Assembly (NCBI RefSeq): GCF_049331405.1
Contig: NZ_CP186274.1
Coordinates: forward strand, 5,952,001-6,016,000
From: PoT sp049331405
GTDB taxonomy: Bacteria > Planctomycetota > Planctomycetia > Isosphaerales > Isosphaeraceae
Direction: 5' to 3'
Length of the DNA stretch: 64,000 nt
Below, in pieces: positions 45,617 to 54,986 of the stretch. How positions within the stretch are numbered: position 1 is the first letter of the stretch; the number at the start of each line of letters is the position of its first letter. The position numbers and the translations under genes were made by a program. The notes under the pieces were generated by a model, which was given only the letters and a program-made list of their open reading frames with translations, was not told the DNA's origin and did not search any database.

Positions 45617-47485
45617 TCACTTCGAGGCGGGGGCGATCCCGCGCATCTTGAGGGCGGCCTCGGTGATCCGGGACTCGTCCAGCTTGATGAGCTTGCGGTC
45701 GTAGGTCATGAGGCCGTTGACCTCGACCTCGACGTCGGTCGTCTGGGTGTAGATCGCCGCCGAGAGGCCGGGCGAGTCGATCAGGGGGGTGACCTTGGAC
45801 AGGAGGTCGACGTAGGCGTCGGTCAGCTCCTTCGAGTTGCCGAAGCTCCGGTAGCCCCAGTTCCCCTTCTCGAGCCAGGTGTGGCCTTCGAGCGGCAGGC
45901 CGAGGCCGCCGAACTCGCCGAGGACCGCCGCACGCGTGGGCTCGGGTTGGGGCGAGCGCGGCCCTGGGTAGACGTGGATGTCATGCACGTCTCCAACCGG
46001 GAAGTCGTTGCCGCCGCTGGAGCAGTTGACCAGCCGGGTCGGGTCGTACTCCTTGGTCCATTTGGTGACGGCGACGGTGTCGAACTGCCCCCAGCCTTCG
46101 TTGAACGGGACCCACATGACGATCGACGGGAAGTGGCGGAGCGCGTCGATGATCGACCGCCACTCGCGGCGATAGTTGTCGGCCGAGGCCTGGTCGCGGG
46201 TCCCCTCGGTGCCGTCGAACTTGCCATTCGGATCCCAGCGGGCATCGGCGCCGCCGCTCGGCATGTCCTGCCAGACGAGCAGGCCGAGGCGGTCGCACCA
46301 GGCGTACCAGCGCGCGGGCTCGACCTTCACGTGCTTCCGCACCATGTTGAAGCCGAGCTTCTTGGTGATCTCGAGGTCGTACTTGAGGGCCTCATCCGTG
46401 GGCGCCGTGTAGAGGCCGTCGGGCCAGAACCCCTGATCGAGCGGGCCGTACTGGAAGACGAACGTGTTGTTGAGCAGGATCCGCGTCACCCCCTTCGCGT
46501 CCTTGCCCAGCGAGATCTTGCGCAGGCCGAAGTACGACTCGACCTCGTCGGCCAGGGCGCCGTCATCCCCCTCGAGCTTGAGTTTCACCGAGTAGAGGGC
46601 GGGAGAGTCGGGCGACCAGAGCTTCGGCTCCTTGATCGCGATCTCGGCCCCCTGCTTGAGGTCGACCGTGTGCGAGACGGCCTGGTGCGACTCGGGGTCG
46701 GTGATGGTGACGATCGCTCGCGCGTTGCTGGTCACGTCGCCCGAGATGCGGACGAGGCTGCGGTCGACGTCGGGCTTGAAGCTGAGCGACGCCACGTGGG
46801 CTTTTGCCACAGGCTCGAGCCAGACGGTCTGCCAGATGCCGGTGGTGGGGGTGTAATAAATCCCCCCCGGCTTGACCACCTGCTTGCCGCGAGGCTGGGG
46901 GCCGTCACTGCTCGGATCCCAGGCCGAGACGACCAGCTCTTGTTCGCCTCGACCGCCATCCTTGAGCGCGTCGGTGACGTCGAACCCGAAGGGGTCGTAA
47001 CCCCCCTTGTGGCTGCCGATTTCCTTACCATTCACGGCGACGGTCGACTCCCAATCGACGGCCCCGAAGTGGAGCAGGACGCGCTTGTCCTTCCAGGCCT
47101 CGGGGATCGTGAACGTGCGGCGATACCAGAGCTTGTCGCTCGCCCCGATCCGCTTGCCGACGCCGGAGAGCGACGACTCGACCGGGAACGGCACGAGGAT
47201 CTGGCCATCCACCTTCTTGAACTCCGAGGAGGTCTCGCTCTTGGGGCGGATCGCATACTCCCAGAGCCCGTTGAGGCTCGACCAGTCCTTGCGGACGAGC
47301 TGGGGCCTCGGGTAGTCGGGCAGCACCTTCTCGGGCGAGACGTCCTTGGCCCATCGCGTCGACAGCGGCGCGTTCGCCGGCTTCCAGGGCTCGGCCCCCC
47401 GGGCGTTCGGGGCGATCCCCAAAGTCATGATGGCGAGCGCGAGGGACGCGGCCTCGCGGCGACGGCAGACCCATGAAGAGGGCAT
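45617..47485 (-). CDS. Secreted glycoside hydrolase family 2 enzyme (beta-galactosidase-like)
   Basis: 622 residues with a signal peptide (ASLALAIMTLGIAPNARGAE). Domain order is sugar-binding jelly roll (RKDWSSLNGLWEYAI...LWYRRTFTIPEAWKDKRVLLHFGAVDWESTVAVNGKEIGSHKGGYDPFGFDVT), immunoglobulin-like, then TIM barrel. The acid/base E463 lies in VPFNEGWGQFD and the probable nucleophile E524 in VLGEFGGLGLP. It is shorter than LacZ-type enzymes and lacks their C-terminal domains. It is the last gene of a four-gene minus-strand sugar locus. Beta-glucuronidase or mannosidase specificity is possible. Confidence 0.87.
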   Translation of the reverse strand: MPSSWVCRRREAASLALAIMTLGIAPNARGAEPWKPANAPLSTRWAKDVSPEKVLPDYPRPQLVRKDWSSLNGLWEYAIRPKSETSSEFKKVDGQILVPFPVESSLSGVGKRIGASDKLWYRRTFTIPEAWKDKRVLLHFGAVDWESTVAVNGKEIGSHKGGYDPFGFDVTDALKDGGRGEQELVVSAWDPSSDGPQPRGKQVVKPGGIYYTPTTGIWQTVWLEPVAKAHVASLSFKPDVDRSLVRISGDVTSNARAIVTITDPESHQAVSHTVDLKQGAEIAIKEPKLWSPDSPALYSVKLKLEGDDGALADEVESYFGLRKISLGKDAKGVTRILLNNTFVFQYGPLDQGFWPDGLYTAPTDEALKYDLEITKKLGFNMVRKHVKVEPARWYAWCDRLGLLVWQDMPSGGADARWDPNGKFDGTEGTRDQASADNYRREWRSIIDALRHFPSIVMWVPFNEGWGQFDTVAVTKWTKEYDPTRLVNCSSGGNDFPVGDVHDIHVYPGPRSPQPEPTRAAVLGEFGGLGLPLEGHTWLEKGNWGYRSFGNSKELTDAYVDLLSKVTPLIDSPGLSAAIYTQTTDVEVEVNGLMTYDRKLIKLDESRITEAALKMRGIAPASK

Positions 47486-47541
47486 TTCTTGACGACTCCT
47501 TTGAAATTCGGGGGAGTACTTCGCGACGAGTCTTTACCGAT

Positions 47542-47766
47542 TCAGGCGGGCCCCGAGGCCTTATCCGCGGCTCCGGCCTTTTTGCGTCGGCCGAGGGCGA
47601 ACATTACGCCGCCGAAGGCGAGCATGGCCAGGCCCCACCAGAGGTTGACGTTGATGTTGAGCGAGCGTTTGTAGATCGCCGGGTCGCTTGCCAGGCCGTA
47701 GCCCGTGAGCAGCACGCCGAGCACGAGGAAGAGGAGGCCGATCGGCAGGCGGATATCCAGGCTCAT
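47542..47766 (-). CDS. Small two-helix membrane protein in the symporter operon
   Basis: 74 residues with two transmembrane helices (IGLLFLVLGVLLTGYGL and LWWGLAMLAFGGVMFALG), an SLNINVNLWW loop and a basic tail. It begins 15 bases after the symporter stop. Proteins of this shape are repeatedly encoded beside sodium/solute symporters, which suggests an accessory role. No biochemical function is known to me. Confidence 0.75.
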   Translation of the reverse strand: MSLDIRLPIGLLFLVLGVLLTGYGLASDPAIYKRSLNINVNLWWGLAMLAFGGVMFALGRRKKAGAADKASGPA

Positions 47767-47781
47767 GATTGTCTTGGCCTC

Positions 47782-49563
47782 TCAACGGAAGAGGAGGTTG
47801 AGGACGACCGCACCGATCAGGACCGCCGCGCCCAGGACCGGCGGCCGCTGATACCAGGGGAGGTCTTCCTTGGCCGAGTGCGGCGTGAGGGAGTAGACGA
47901 GCCCGACCAGCTCCGATTCGGGGTGGGGCTTCGTTACCAGGCTGACGGCCAACGTCGCCACGAAGCAGGTCGACCAGGCGAAGATCGCCGCCCAGAAGTT
48001 CTGGGCCATCTCGCTCGGGTAGGTGTGGACCAGCGTGATCCACCCCCCTTTGATGCCGGCGACCGACCCGGCGGGGATCGTCAGGCCGTGGTGGATCGCC
48101 GCGGCGCCGATGCCCGAGAGCAGGCCGAAGAAGGCGCCGTCCCCCGTCGCCCGCTTCCAGAACATGCCGAGGAGGAACGTCGCGAAGAGGGGGGCGTTGA
48201 CGAAGGCGAAGACGAGCTGGAGCAGGTCCATGATGTTGTTGAAGTGGGTCGCCAGATACGCCGCGGCGATCGAGACCGCCGTGCCGAAGAGCGTGGCGAA
48301 CTGCCCCATCCACATATAGTGCCGGTCGCTGGCCTCGGGCTTGATGTAGGCCTGGTAGATGTCGAAGGTCCAGACGGTGTTGAAGGCCGTGATGTTGCCG
48401 GCCATCCCCGACATGAAGCTCGCCAGCAGCGCGGTGAGGCCGAGGCCGAGCATGCCGCTGGGGAAGTAGTGCAGGAGCATGTTCGGGATCGCGAGGTCGT
48501 AGTCGAGCTCGGGCTTGCCGTTGTGGTCCAGGACCGGCTTGCCGGTCTCGACATCGAGCTTGACCGGGATCAGCCCCTTGCCCGAGGAGGCGGCCTCCGG
48601 GCCCCCCGGCGCGACGGCCGGCAGGGCGATCGCGATGAGGCCGGGAAGGATCACCAGGAACGGGAAGAACATCTTGGGGATCGCGGCGATCAGCGGGGTC
48701 TTCCTCGCGGCGTGCATCGAGTCGGCCGCCATCGCGCGCTGGATTACGAGGAAGTCGGTGCACCAGTAGCCGAACGAGAGGACGAAGCCGAGCCCCATCG
48801 TCAGGCCGAACCACTCGACCCCCAGCGGGCTCGTCGACGCGTGGCTCATCCCCGCCCAGGCGTGCGTGAACTTGGGGTCGATCTTCGAGGAGAGGCCGCT
48901 CCATCCCCCCACGTCCTTGAGGCCGAGCAGCACCAGCGGGGTGAACCCCGCGACGATGAAGAAGAACTGGAGCACCTCATTATAGATGGCGCTCGTGAGG
49001 CCCCCGAGGTAGACGTACCCCAGCACGATCAGGGCCGAGACGATGATGCTGACGTCGAAGATCCGGGTGAGCGGGATCCCCATGCGGACGAAGAGGGCGT
49101 CGAAGATGTGCAGGGTCTGGATCAGCTTGGCCATCGCGTACATCGAGATGCCCGACGACATGATCGTCATGACCGCGAACGTGATCGCGTTCAGCCCTCG
49201 CGTCTTCTCGTCGAACCTGAGGCGGAGGTACTCGGGGACGGATCGCGCCTTCGAACCATAGTAGAAGGGCATCATGAAGATGCCGACGAAGACCATCGCG
49301 GGGATGGCGCCGATCCAGTAGAAGTGGCTGGTGGCGATGCCATACTTGGCCCCCGACGCCGCCATGCCGATCACCTCCTGGGCCCCGAGGTTGGCCGAGA
49401 TGAACGCCAGGCCGCAGACCCAGGCGGGGATCGATCGGCCCGAGAGGAAGAAGTCCGAGCTGGTCTTCATAAAGCGCTTGAGCGCGAAGCCGATCCCCAG
49501 CACGAAGGCGAAGTAGATCAGCATGATCAGGTAGTCGACCCAGGCGAGCGTCGGGTGCATCAT
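47782..49563 (-). CDS. Sodium/solute symporter (SSS family)
   Basis: 593 residues with about 14 transmembrane helices. Seen: DYLIMLIYFAFVLGIGF at the start, the family region SSDFFLSGRSIPAWVCGLAFISANLGAQEVIGMAASGAKYGI, and FGYWCTDFLVIQRAMAADSMHAARKTPLIAAIPKMFFPFLVILPG. It imports a sugar or similar solute with Na+. The neighbouring GH2 enzyme and aldose epimerase favour a sugar released by GH2. The start pair ATGATG at 49563/49560 has GGAAGG seven bases upstream; the longer frame to 49806 is rejected as it reads as GC-rich noise. Confidence 0.9.
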   Translation of the reverse strand: MMHPTLAWVDYLIMLIYFAFVLGIGFALKRFMKTSSDFFLSGRSIPAWVCGLAFISANLGAQEVIGMAASGAKYGIATSHFYWIGAIPAMVFVGIFMMPFYYGSKARSVPEYLRLRFDEKTRGLNAITFAVMTIMSSGISMYAMAKLIQTLHIFDALFVRMGIPLTRIFDVSIIVSALIVLGYVYLGGLTSAIYNEVLQFFFIVAGFTPLVLLGLKDVGGWSGLSSKIDPKFTHAWAGMSHASTSPLGVEWFGLTMGLGFVLSFGYWCTDFLVIQRAMAADSMHAARKTPLIAAIPKMFFPFLVILPGLIAIALPAVAPGGPEAASSGKGLIPVKLDVETGKPVLDHNGKPELDYDLAIPNMLLHYFPSGMLGLGLTALLASFMSGMAGNITAFNTVWTFDIYQAYIKPEASDRHYMWMGQFATLFGTAVSIAAAYLATHFNNIMDLLQLVFAFVNAPLFATFLLGMFWKRATGDGAFFGLLSGIGAAAIHHGLTIPAGSVAGIKGGWITLVHTYPSEMAQNFWAAIFAWSTCFVATLAVSLVTKPHPESELVGLVYSLTPHSAKEDLPWYQRPPVLGAAVLIGAVVLNLLFR

Positions 49564-49870
49564 CGATCCGCCTTCCGTCCTCTCCCTTTGGTGGTCCGCC
49601 ACGGCCCTCGGCCGAGGCGCGCGACGGCCCTCGCCGACAGGCAGGCCGCCCCGGGTCGTGCGGGAGGAGGGGCGCGCCCTCCCCCTCATTTTGAATGGGT
49701 TTCGATCGCCCCGAAGCTCATCGACGGCGAGGGTTGCCTGCCCGCCGTCGCACTTCGAGGGTTCGACCCGCCCGCCCTTACCGGCCGTCCGGCGACCCAC
49801 CGGCATTCGCCGAGGGCGGGGAGGTCGTCATCGCTTCAGCTTCGCGGCGCCCGAAAGGCCGCGGCTCAGC
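49564..49870. other. Intergenic region between galM and the symporter gene
   Basis: 307 bases, very GC-rich. A G/C hairpin with a GCGCG loop centred near 49673 is present. The gap suggests a promoter for the symporter gene separate from galM. No coding signal was seen. Confidence 0.4.
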
Positions 49871-51013
49871 TCAGCGCGCCAGGAACCGATAGACCGTCGT
49901 CTGCGTGTAGGTTTCTCCGGGCTTGAGGACCGTCGAGGGGAAGTTCGGCTGATTGATCGAGTCGGGGAAGTGCTGGGCCTCGAGGCAGAAGGCCTGATGC
50001 TTCTTGTAGACGACCCCGCCCTTGCCCTTGAGCGTCCCGTCGAGGAAGTTGCCCGTGTAGAACTGGATGCCAGGCTCGGTGGTCAGGACCTCGAGGATCC
50101 GGCCGCTCTCGGGGTCGTGGACGCGGGCGGCCAGGGTCGGCTCCTTGCCGCCGGCCGGCAGGACGTAGTTGAGGTCGTAGCCGATCGGGTCGTCCTTGAG
50201 CTGCGAGAAGCGGGCCCCGATGGGGGTCGACGACGTGAAGTCGAATGGCGTACCCTGCACCGGCTTGATCTCGCCGGTCGGGATCAAGTTGGCGTCGGCC
50301 GGGGTGTACTTGTCGGCCGTCAGGAAGAGCTCGTGCCCGAGGATGTTGCCCGACGCCGGCCCGCCGAGGTTGAAGTAGCTGTGGTTCGTAAGGTTGATCG
50401 GCGTCGCCTTGTCGGTGGTCGCCGAGTAGTCGATCCGGAGGGCGTCGTCCTCCGTCACGGTGTAGGTGACGGTCGCGGTGAGGTTGCCGGGGTAGCCTTC
50501 CTCGCCGTCCTTGCTGACGTACGTGAGCTTGAGCGAAGGCCCGGCCGGGTTGGCGACTTCCTCGGCCTTCCAGACGACCTTGTCGAAGCCCTTCAGGCCG
50601 CCGTGCAGGGAGTTCGCGCCGTTGTTGACGGCCAGCGAGTATTCCTTGCCGTCGAGGGTGAACTTCCCCTTGGCGACCCGGTTGGCCACGCGGCCGACCG
50701 CCGCGCCGAAGTAGGGGTGCCCGGCCAGGTAGCCCTCGAGGTGGTCGAAGCCGAGCACGACGTCCGTCGTCTTGCCCTTGGCGTCCGGCACATGGAGCTC
50801 GGTGATGATGGCGCCATAGGTGATCACCTTGGCGGTCATCTTGCCGTTCTTCAGCACGTATAACTCGACGGGAGTCCCGTCCGCCGTCTTCCCGAAATCC
50901 ATCTTATCGATCCTCCGCGGTCCCTTGGCGTCCCCGTCCGCACCCTCGCTGTATCCGGCCGAGGCCCAGAGTAAGGGAACCACCATGGCGATCAACGCGA
51001 CACGCTTAGGCAT
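49871..51013 (-). CDS. galM: Secreted aldose 1-epimerase
   Basis: 380 residues with a signal peptide (VALIAMVVPLLWASAGYSEG). Galactose mutarotase motifs: GRVANRVAKGKF, NNGANSLHGGLKGFDKVVW with the catalytic His region, INLTNHSYFNLGG, EPGIQFYTGNFLDG, and FCLEAQHFPDSINQPNFPS with the catalytic Glu. It interconverts alpha and beta anomers of aldoses such as galactose released by GH2. The ATG at 51013 has AGAGG upstream and starts the signal peptide; the ATG at 51040 is an alternative. Confidence 0.9.
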   Translation of the reverse strand: MPKRVALIAMVVPLLWASAGYSEGADGDAKGPRRIDKMDFGKTADGTPVELYVLKNGKMTAKVITYGAIITELHVPDAKGKTTDVVLGFDHLEGYLAGHPYFGAAVGRVANRVAKGKFTLDGKEYSLAVNNGANSLHGGLKGFDKVVWKAEEVANPAGPSLKLTYVSKDGEEGYPGNLTATVTYTVTEDDALRIDYSATTDKATPINLTNHSYFNLGGPASGNILGHELFLTADKYTPADANLIPTGEIKPVQGTPFDFTSSTPIGARFSQLKDDPIGYDLNYVLPAGGKEPTLAARVHDPESGRILEVLTTEPGIQFYTGNFLDGTLKGKGGVVYKKHQAFCLEAQHFPDSINQPNFPSTVLKPGETYTQTTVYRFLAR

Positions 51014-51751
51014 GAAGATCCTCTTGTAAGTAAGTCGCACATCGATGCTGGGGCCATCCCCGGAGACCGAAGGGGGGAGAGGATCCCATCGGTCGAGAGG
51101 CGAGGCACCGCTCCCGGCCCTTGCCTGGTCTCATCAAGTCGTCGAAACCAGCATGTGCGGCACGAGGGCATTGCACGACCGCTTGTCGCGTCCGTCGAAG
51201 GTTCGCACCCCTCTTAAGCACCCCTCGTGCCAAGTCCCACGCAATCGCCCGGCCGGGCCCGGCGCGGTTCCGATCGCCGCCTGAACATTTCCCAAAACCT
51301 CGAGGTGCCCGAGCGGACGGGATGTCGCCAAGCATATCCGCTCCTCGCGACGAAAGCCCGGAAAACCCGGAGGTTCCCGGCCCTTTCCCCTCCAGATCGG
51401 GGCTCGAACTGATCGGCCCATCCCCGCCGGAGACCGGCGCTCCAAACCACCCCGCCGGACCGTCTCGGCCCTGCCTCGAATCCGACGAGTTGACGGAATA
51501 TTCTGTGGGCGACTGTAACCTGTTTGTGTCGCCGAGGAAACAAACTTGTAACGAAGAACCGGGGCAATATCATGGACCTTGCGACGGGCGAGGTGCCGGC
51601 GTGTCGACCTTGATAAGGTCGTCAGCCCTCGACGAATGACATCCTCGGTTTGGTACTTCCTTTCATCGTCGTTCGCATGTTGAAATAGGCGAACCTGGCC
51701 CACTCCCGTCGGATGGTGCCGCGTCCCCTTGGAGCCTTGCCAGAGAACCGC
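51014..51751. other. Divergent intergenic region between galM and the SNF2 gene
   Basis: 738 bases, long for this genome. Reading frames on both strands cross it, but none shows domains or a ribosome binding site. A short inverted repeat GTTTGT/ACAAAC lies at about 51521-51544 flanked by direct TGTAAC copies, possibly regulatory. No RNA gene was recognised. Confidence 0.4.
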
Positions 51752-54700
51752 ATGATCGTCTTGCATGGGGCATTCAGGGATGGCGAGCTGATCGTCTGGG
51801 GAGAGTCGGGGGATGGAGGTCCCCTCAATCGTCGCGAGAAGCCGGCCGGGTTCGGCCCGGCCGCCAGGGAGCACCCGTTCGCGACCAATGGCGCCGAACT
51901 GATCCGCATATTATCAAGTGCGACCTCCTTCGCGTTCCGGCCGGGCGACGCCTCGGCCTGGGTCGCCTGGGTGCCGGCGACCGATGCCGGACCGGTCCCG
52001 TCGAACCCGCTCGTGGGGGAACTCCCGCGTGACGTCGCCCGCGCCCGGATCGCCCCCTGGAAGGTCGAAGGGGTCGGGCTCGGTGTGGATCGCGCCATCG
52101 ACTTTCTCGTCGCCTGCGCCGGCAGGGCCACGCTGGCGCCCGGGGTTGTCGTGGGGAGGGACCTGGAATTCTGGGTCAAGGTGCTCCGGTTCGCCGGGGC
52201 GCTCGTGACCCGGCAGCAGTTCCTGCCCGGCCTGATCCGCCAGGGAGCCTCGTATCGGGCCCTCTGGGAGCCGGTCCTCACCGGCCCCGACCCCAGGCGT
52301 TCGAGCGAGCTGGCCAGAGCGATGCCCTCGGCCTGTCGAGCCCTGAGCAAGGAGGCCTTCGGCGGGGCCCCGACGTCGGCCGCGGCCGTCGTCCTCTCCG
52401 AGTTCCTGGGCGAGGTCGTCGACCACCTGGTCAGGACCTCGACCGACGCCGGCCTCCAGGTCTCGGGCGGTTCGAAGGCCGGGGGGAGGCCCAAGACCCG
52501 GCCGAGGAAGGCTTCGCAGTTCCAGAGCCTGCACGACTACTGGCTCTACGCGCTCAAGGCCCGGGACGGCCTGATGGACGGGAACGAGGCGGAGATCGAG
52601 CGCCTGCTCGAACAGATCCGCCAGTGGCGTCGGCCGATCGACGTGGCGGCGGAGTCCCCCTTCCGCCTCGGCTTCCGGCTCGAGGAGCCCGACGCCGATG
52701 GCCGGCCCATTGACGACAAGGGGACCTGGCACGTCAGCTACCTCCTCCAGGCCATCAACGACCCGAGCCTGCTCGTGCCGGTCGGCGACGCCTGGAACCC
52801 GCGGGGGAAGCAGGCGGCCCTGCTCCGGAGCGCCGGGTTCCGCCCTCGCGAGTCATTGCTGACGGCCCTCGGCGGCGCTTCGAAGTTGAGCCCCCGGATC
52901 GAGGAGAGCTTACGCGAGCAGGCCCCCGATGGCTTCGACCTGGACGGGACCGGGGCCCATACCTTCCTGACCGAGACGGCCTGGCAGCTCGAGCAGGCCG
53001 GTTTCGGGGTCTTCCTGCCGGCCTGGTGGAGCCGCAAGGGGACGAAGCTCCGGCTCTCGGCGAAGGCGATGGTCAAGTCCCCCAAGATGAAGAGCAAGTC
53101 GGGCCTTTCGCTCGAGGAGCTCCTCAAGTTCGAGTGGAAGATTGCGCTGGGGGATCAGACGCTCACGCTCAAGGAGCTGCAGGCCCTGGCCAAGCTGAAG
53201 TCGCCGCTGGTGCGCATCAGGGGCCAGTGGGTCCAGCTCAGCGCGGAGGAGATCCAGGCGGCGATCGCCTTCTGGAAGTCGAAGGGGGAGACGATGTCCG
53301 CGCGCCAGGCGGTCCGCATGGCGCTCGGCCAGGCGGCTCCTGCCGGCGGTCTCGCGTTCGAAGGGGTCGAGGCCGAGGGCTGGTTCGCCGACCTGTTGGA
53401 GCAACTCGAAGGACGCGAGGGGTTCGAGACGCTCGAGGTCGCCGAGGGGTTCCGGGGCACCTTGCGGCCCTACCAGCATCGCGGGTTCTCATGGCTCGGC
53501 TTCCTGAGGCGCTGGGGCTTCGGCGCCTGCTTGGCCGACGATATGGGCCTGGGCAAGACGGTGCAGACCCTGGCGATGATAGGGCGTGAGTGGGAGTCGG
53601 CCAAGCCCGCCGAGCGCCGGCCGACGCTCCTGGTCTGCCCGATGTCGGTCGTCGGCAACTGGCAGAAGGAGGCCTCGAAGTTCATGCCGGGCCTGCCGGT
53701 GATGGTCCACCACGGGCAGTCGCGGGTGAAGGGGGCGACCTTCAAGAAGGAGGCGAGCAAGCACGCCCTGGTGCTTTCCAGCTATGCCCTGCTCCATCGC
53801 GACTTCGCGATGCTCGAGGGCGTCCCCTGGGGCGGGATCGTCCTGGACGAGGCGCAGAATATCAAGAACCCGCAGACGAAGCAGTCGCAGGCCGCCCGTG
53901 CGCTCCGCGGCGAGTTCCGGATCGCCCTGACCGGCACGCCGGTGGAGAACCACGTCGGCGACCTCTGGTCGATCATGGAGTTCCTGAACCCCGGGTTCCT
54001 CGGCACTCAGGCCGAGTTCAAGCGCAGCTTCCACATCCCGATCCAGGTGAACCGCGACCCGGAGGCCTCGAAACAACTCCAGCGCCTGACCGGCCCCTTC
54101 ATCCTCCGTCGGCTCAAGACCGACAAGTCGATCATCTCCGACCTGCCGGACAAGCTCGAGATGAAGGTGTACAGCACCCTGACCAAGGAGCAGGCCTCGC
54201 TTTATGAGGCGGTCGTCCGCGAGGCCGCCGAGGATATCGAGTCTTCCGAAGGCATCCGGCGCAAGGGGGTCGTGCTGGCGACCCTCTCGAAGCTCAAGCA
54301 GGTCTGCAACCACCCCGCGCAGTTCCTCGGCGACAACTCGGCGGTCGCCGGCCGATCGGCCAAGCTCACGAGGCTCACCGAGATGCTCGAGGAGGCCCTC
54401 GAGGCCGGCGACCGCGCCCTCATCTTCACGCAGTTCTTCGAGATGGGCGCGATCATCCGTCGCCACCTCCAGGAGACGTTCGGCCGCGAGGTCCTCTTCC
54501 TCCACGGGGCGACGACCAAGAAGCAGCGCGACCTCATGGTCGAGCGGTTCCAGCAGCAAGGGGACGGCCCGGAGATCCCCCGCCTGTTCATCCTCTCCTT
54601 GAAGGCCGGCGGCACCGGCCTGAATCTCACCGCGGCCAACCACGTCTTCCACTTCGACCGCTGGTGGAACCCGGCCGTCGAGAACCAGGCGACCGACCGC

Positions 54701-54910
54701 GCCTTCCGGATCGGCCAGACCCGCAAGGTGCAGGTCCACAAGTTCGTCTGCGTCGGGACGCTCGAGGAGAGGATCGACGAGATGATCGAGCAGAAGCAGG
54801 AGATCGCCGGCTCCGTCGTCGGCAGCGGCGAGGACTGGCTCACCAAGCTCTCGACCTCCGAGCTCAAGGCCATCTTCGCGCTCCGGAGCGACGCCTTGGA
54901 AGGCTCATGA
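51752..54910 (+). CDS. SNF2/Rad54-family DNA translocase (HepA-like helicase)
   Basis: 1,052 residues. The N-terminal half includes the bacterial SNF2-associated domain (about 330-480, ending SLEELLKFEWKIALGDQTLTLKELQALAK). The ATPase core starts near 575: LRPYQHRGFSWLGFLRRWGFGACLADDMGLGKTVQTLA with Walker A, DEAQNIKNPQTKQSQAARAL with the DEAQ box near 700, ALTGTPVENHVGDLWSIMEFL, and helicase C motifs LFILSLKAGGTGLNLTAANHVFHFDRWWNPAVENQATDRAFRIGQ. It would remodel protein-DNA complexes using ATP. The ATG at 51752 gives the usual N terminus MIVLHGAF. The SWIM gene follows by 76 bases. Confidence 0.92.
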   Translation: MIVLHGAFRDGELIVWGESGDGGPLNRREKPAGFGPAAREHPFATNGAELIRILSSATSFAFRPGDASAWVAWVPATDAGPVPSNPLVGELPRDVARARIAPWKVEGVGLGVDRAIDFLVACAGRATLAPGVVVGRDLEFWVKVLRFAGALVTRQQFLPGLIRQGASYRALWEPVLTGPDPRRSSELARAMPSACRALSKEAFGGAPTSAAAVVLSEFLGEVVDHLVRTSTDAGLQVSGGSKAGGRPKTRPRKASQFQSLHDYWLYALKARDGLMDGNEAEIERLLEQIRQWRRPIDVAAESPFRLGFRLEEPDADGRPIDDKGTWHVSYLLQAINDPSLLVPVGDAWNPRGKQAALLRSAGFRPRESLLTALGGASKLSPRIEESLREQAPDGFDLDGTGAHTFLTETAWQLEQAGFGVFLPAWWSRKGTKLRLSAKAMVKSPKMKSKSGLSLEELLKFEWKIALGDQTLTLKELQALAKLKSPLVRIRGQWVQLSAEEIQAAIAFWKSKGETMSARQAVRMALGQAAPAGGLAFEGVEAEGWFADLLEQLEGREGFETLEVAEGFRGTLRPYQHRGFSWLGFLRRWGFGACLADDMGLGKTVQTLAMIGREWESAKPAERRPTLLVCPMSVVGNWQKEASKFMPGLPVMVHHGQSRVKGATFKKEASKHALVLSSYALLHRDFAMLEGVPWGGIVLDEAQNIKNPQTKQSQAARALRGEFRIALTGTPVENHVGDLWSIMEFLNPGFLGTQAEFKRSFHIPIQVNRDPEASKQLQRLTGPFILRRLKTDKSIISDLPDKLEMKVYSTLTKEQASLYEAVVREAAEDIESSEGIRRKGVVLATLSKLKQVCNHPAQFLGDNSAVAGRSAKLTRLTEMLEEALEAGDRALIFTQFFEMGAIIRRHLQETFGREVLFLHGATTKKQRDLMVERFQQQGDGPEIPRLFILSLKAGGTGLNLTAANHVFHFDRWWNPAVENQATDRAFRIGQTRKVQVHKFVCVGTLEERIDEMIEQKQEIAGSVVGSGEDWLTKLSTSELKAIFALRSDALEGS

Positions 54911-54986
54911 TGACGCCTCGGTATCAGTGTCTCGGCTTGCTTCAGACCCGTAGAATTGGGCGGACTTCGGAAGGAGGGTGCGGTCG

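Noticed and set aside
51134..51874. A 246-residue minus-strand frame upstream of the SNF2 gene
   Set aside because: It overlaps the SNF2 start and reads as unstructured Arg/Gly/Pro sequence.
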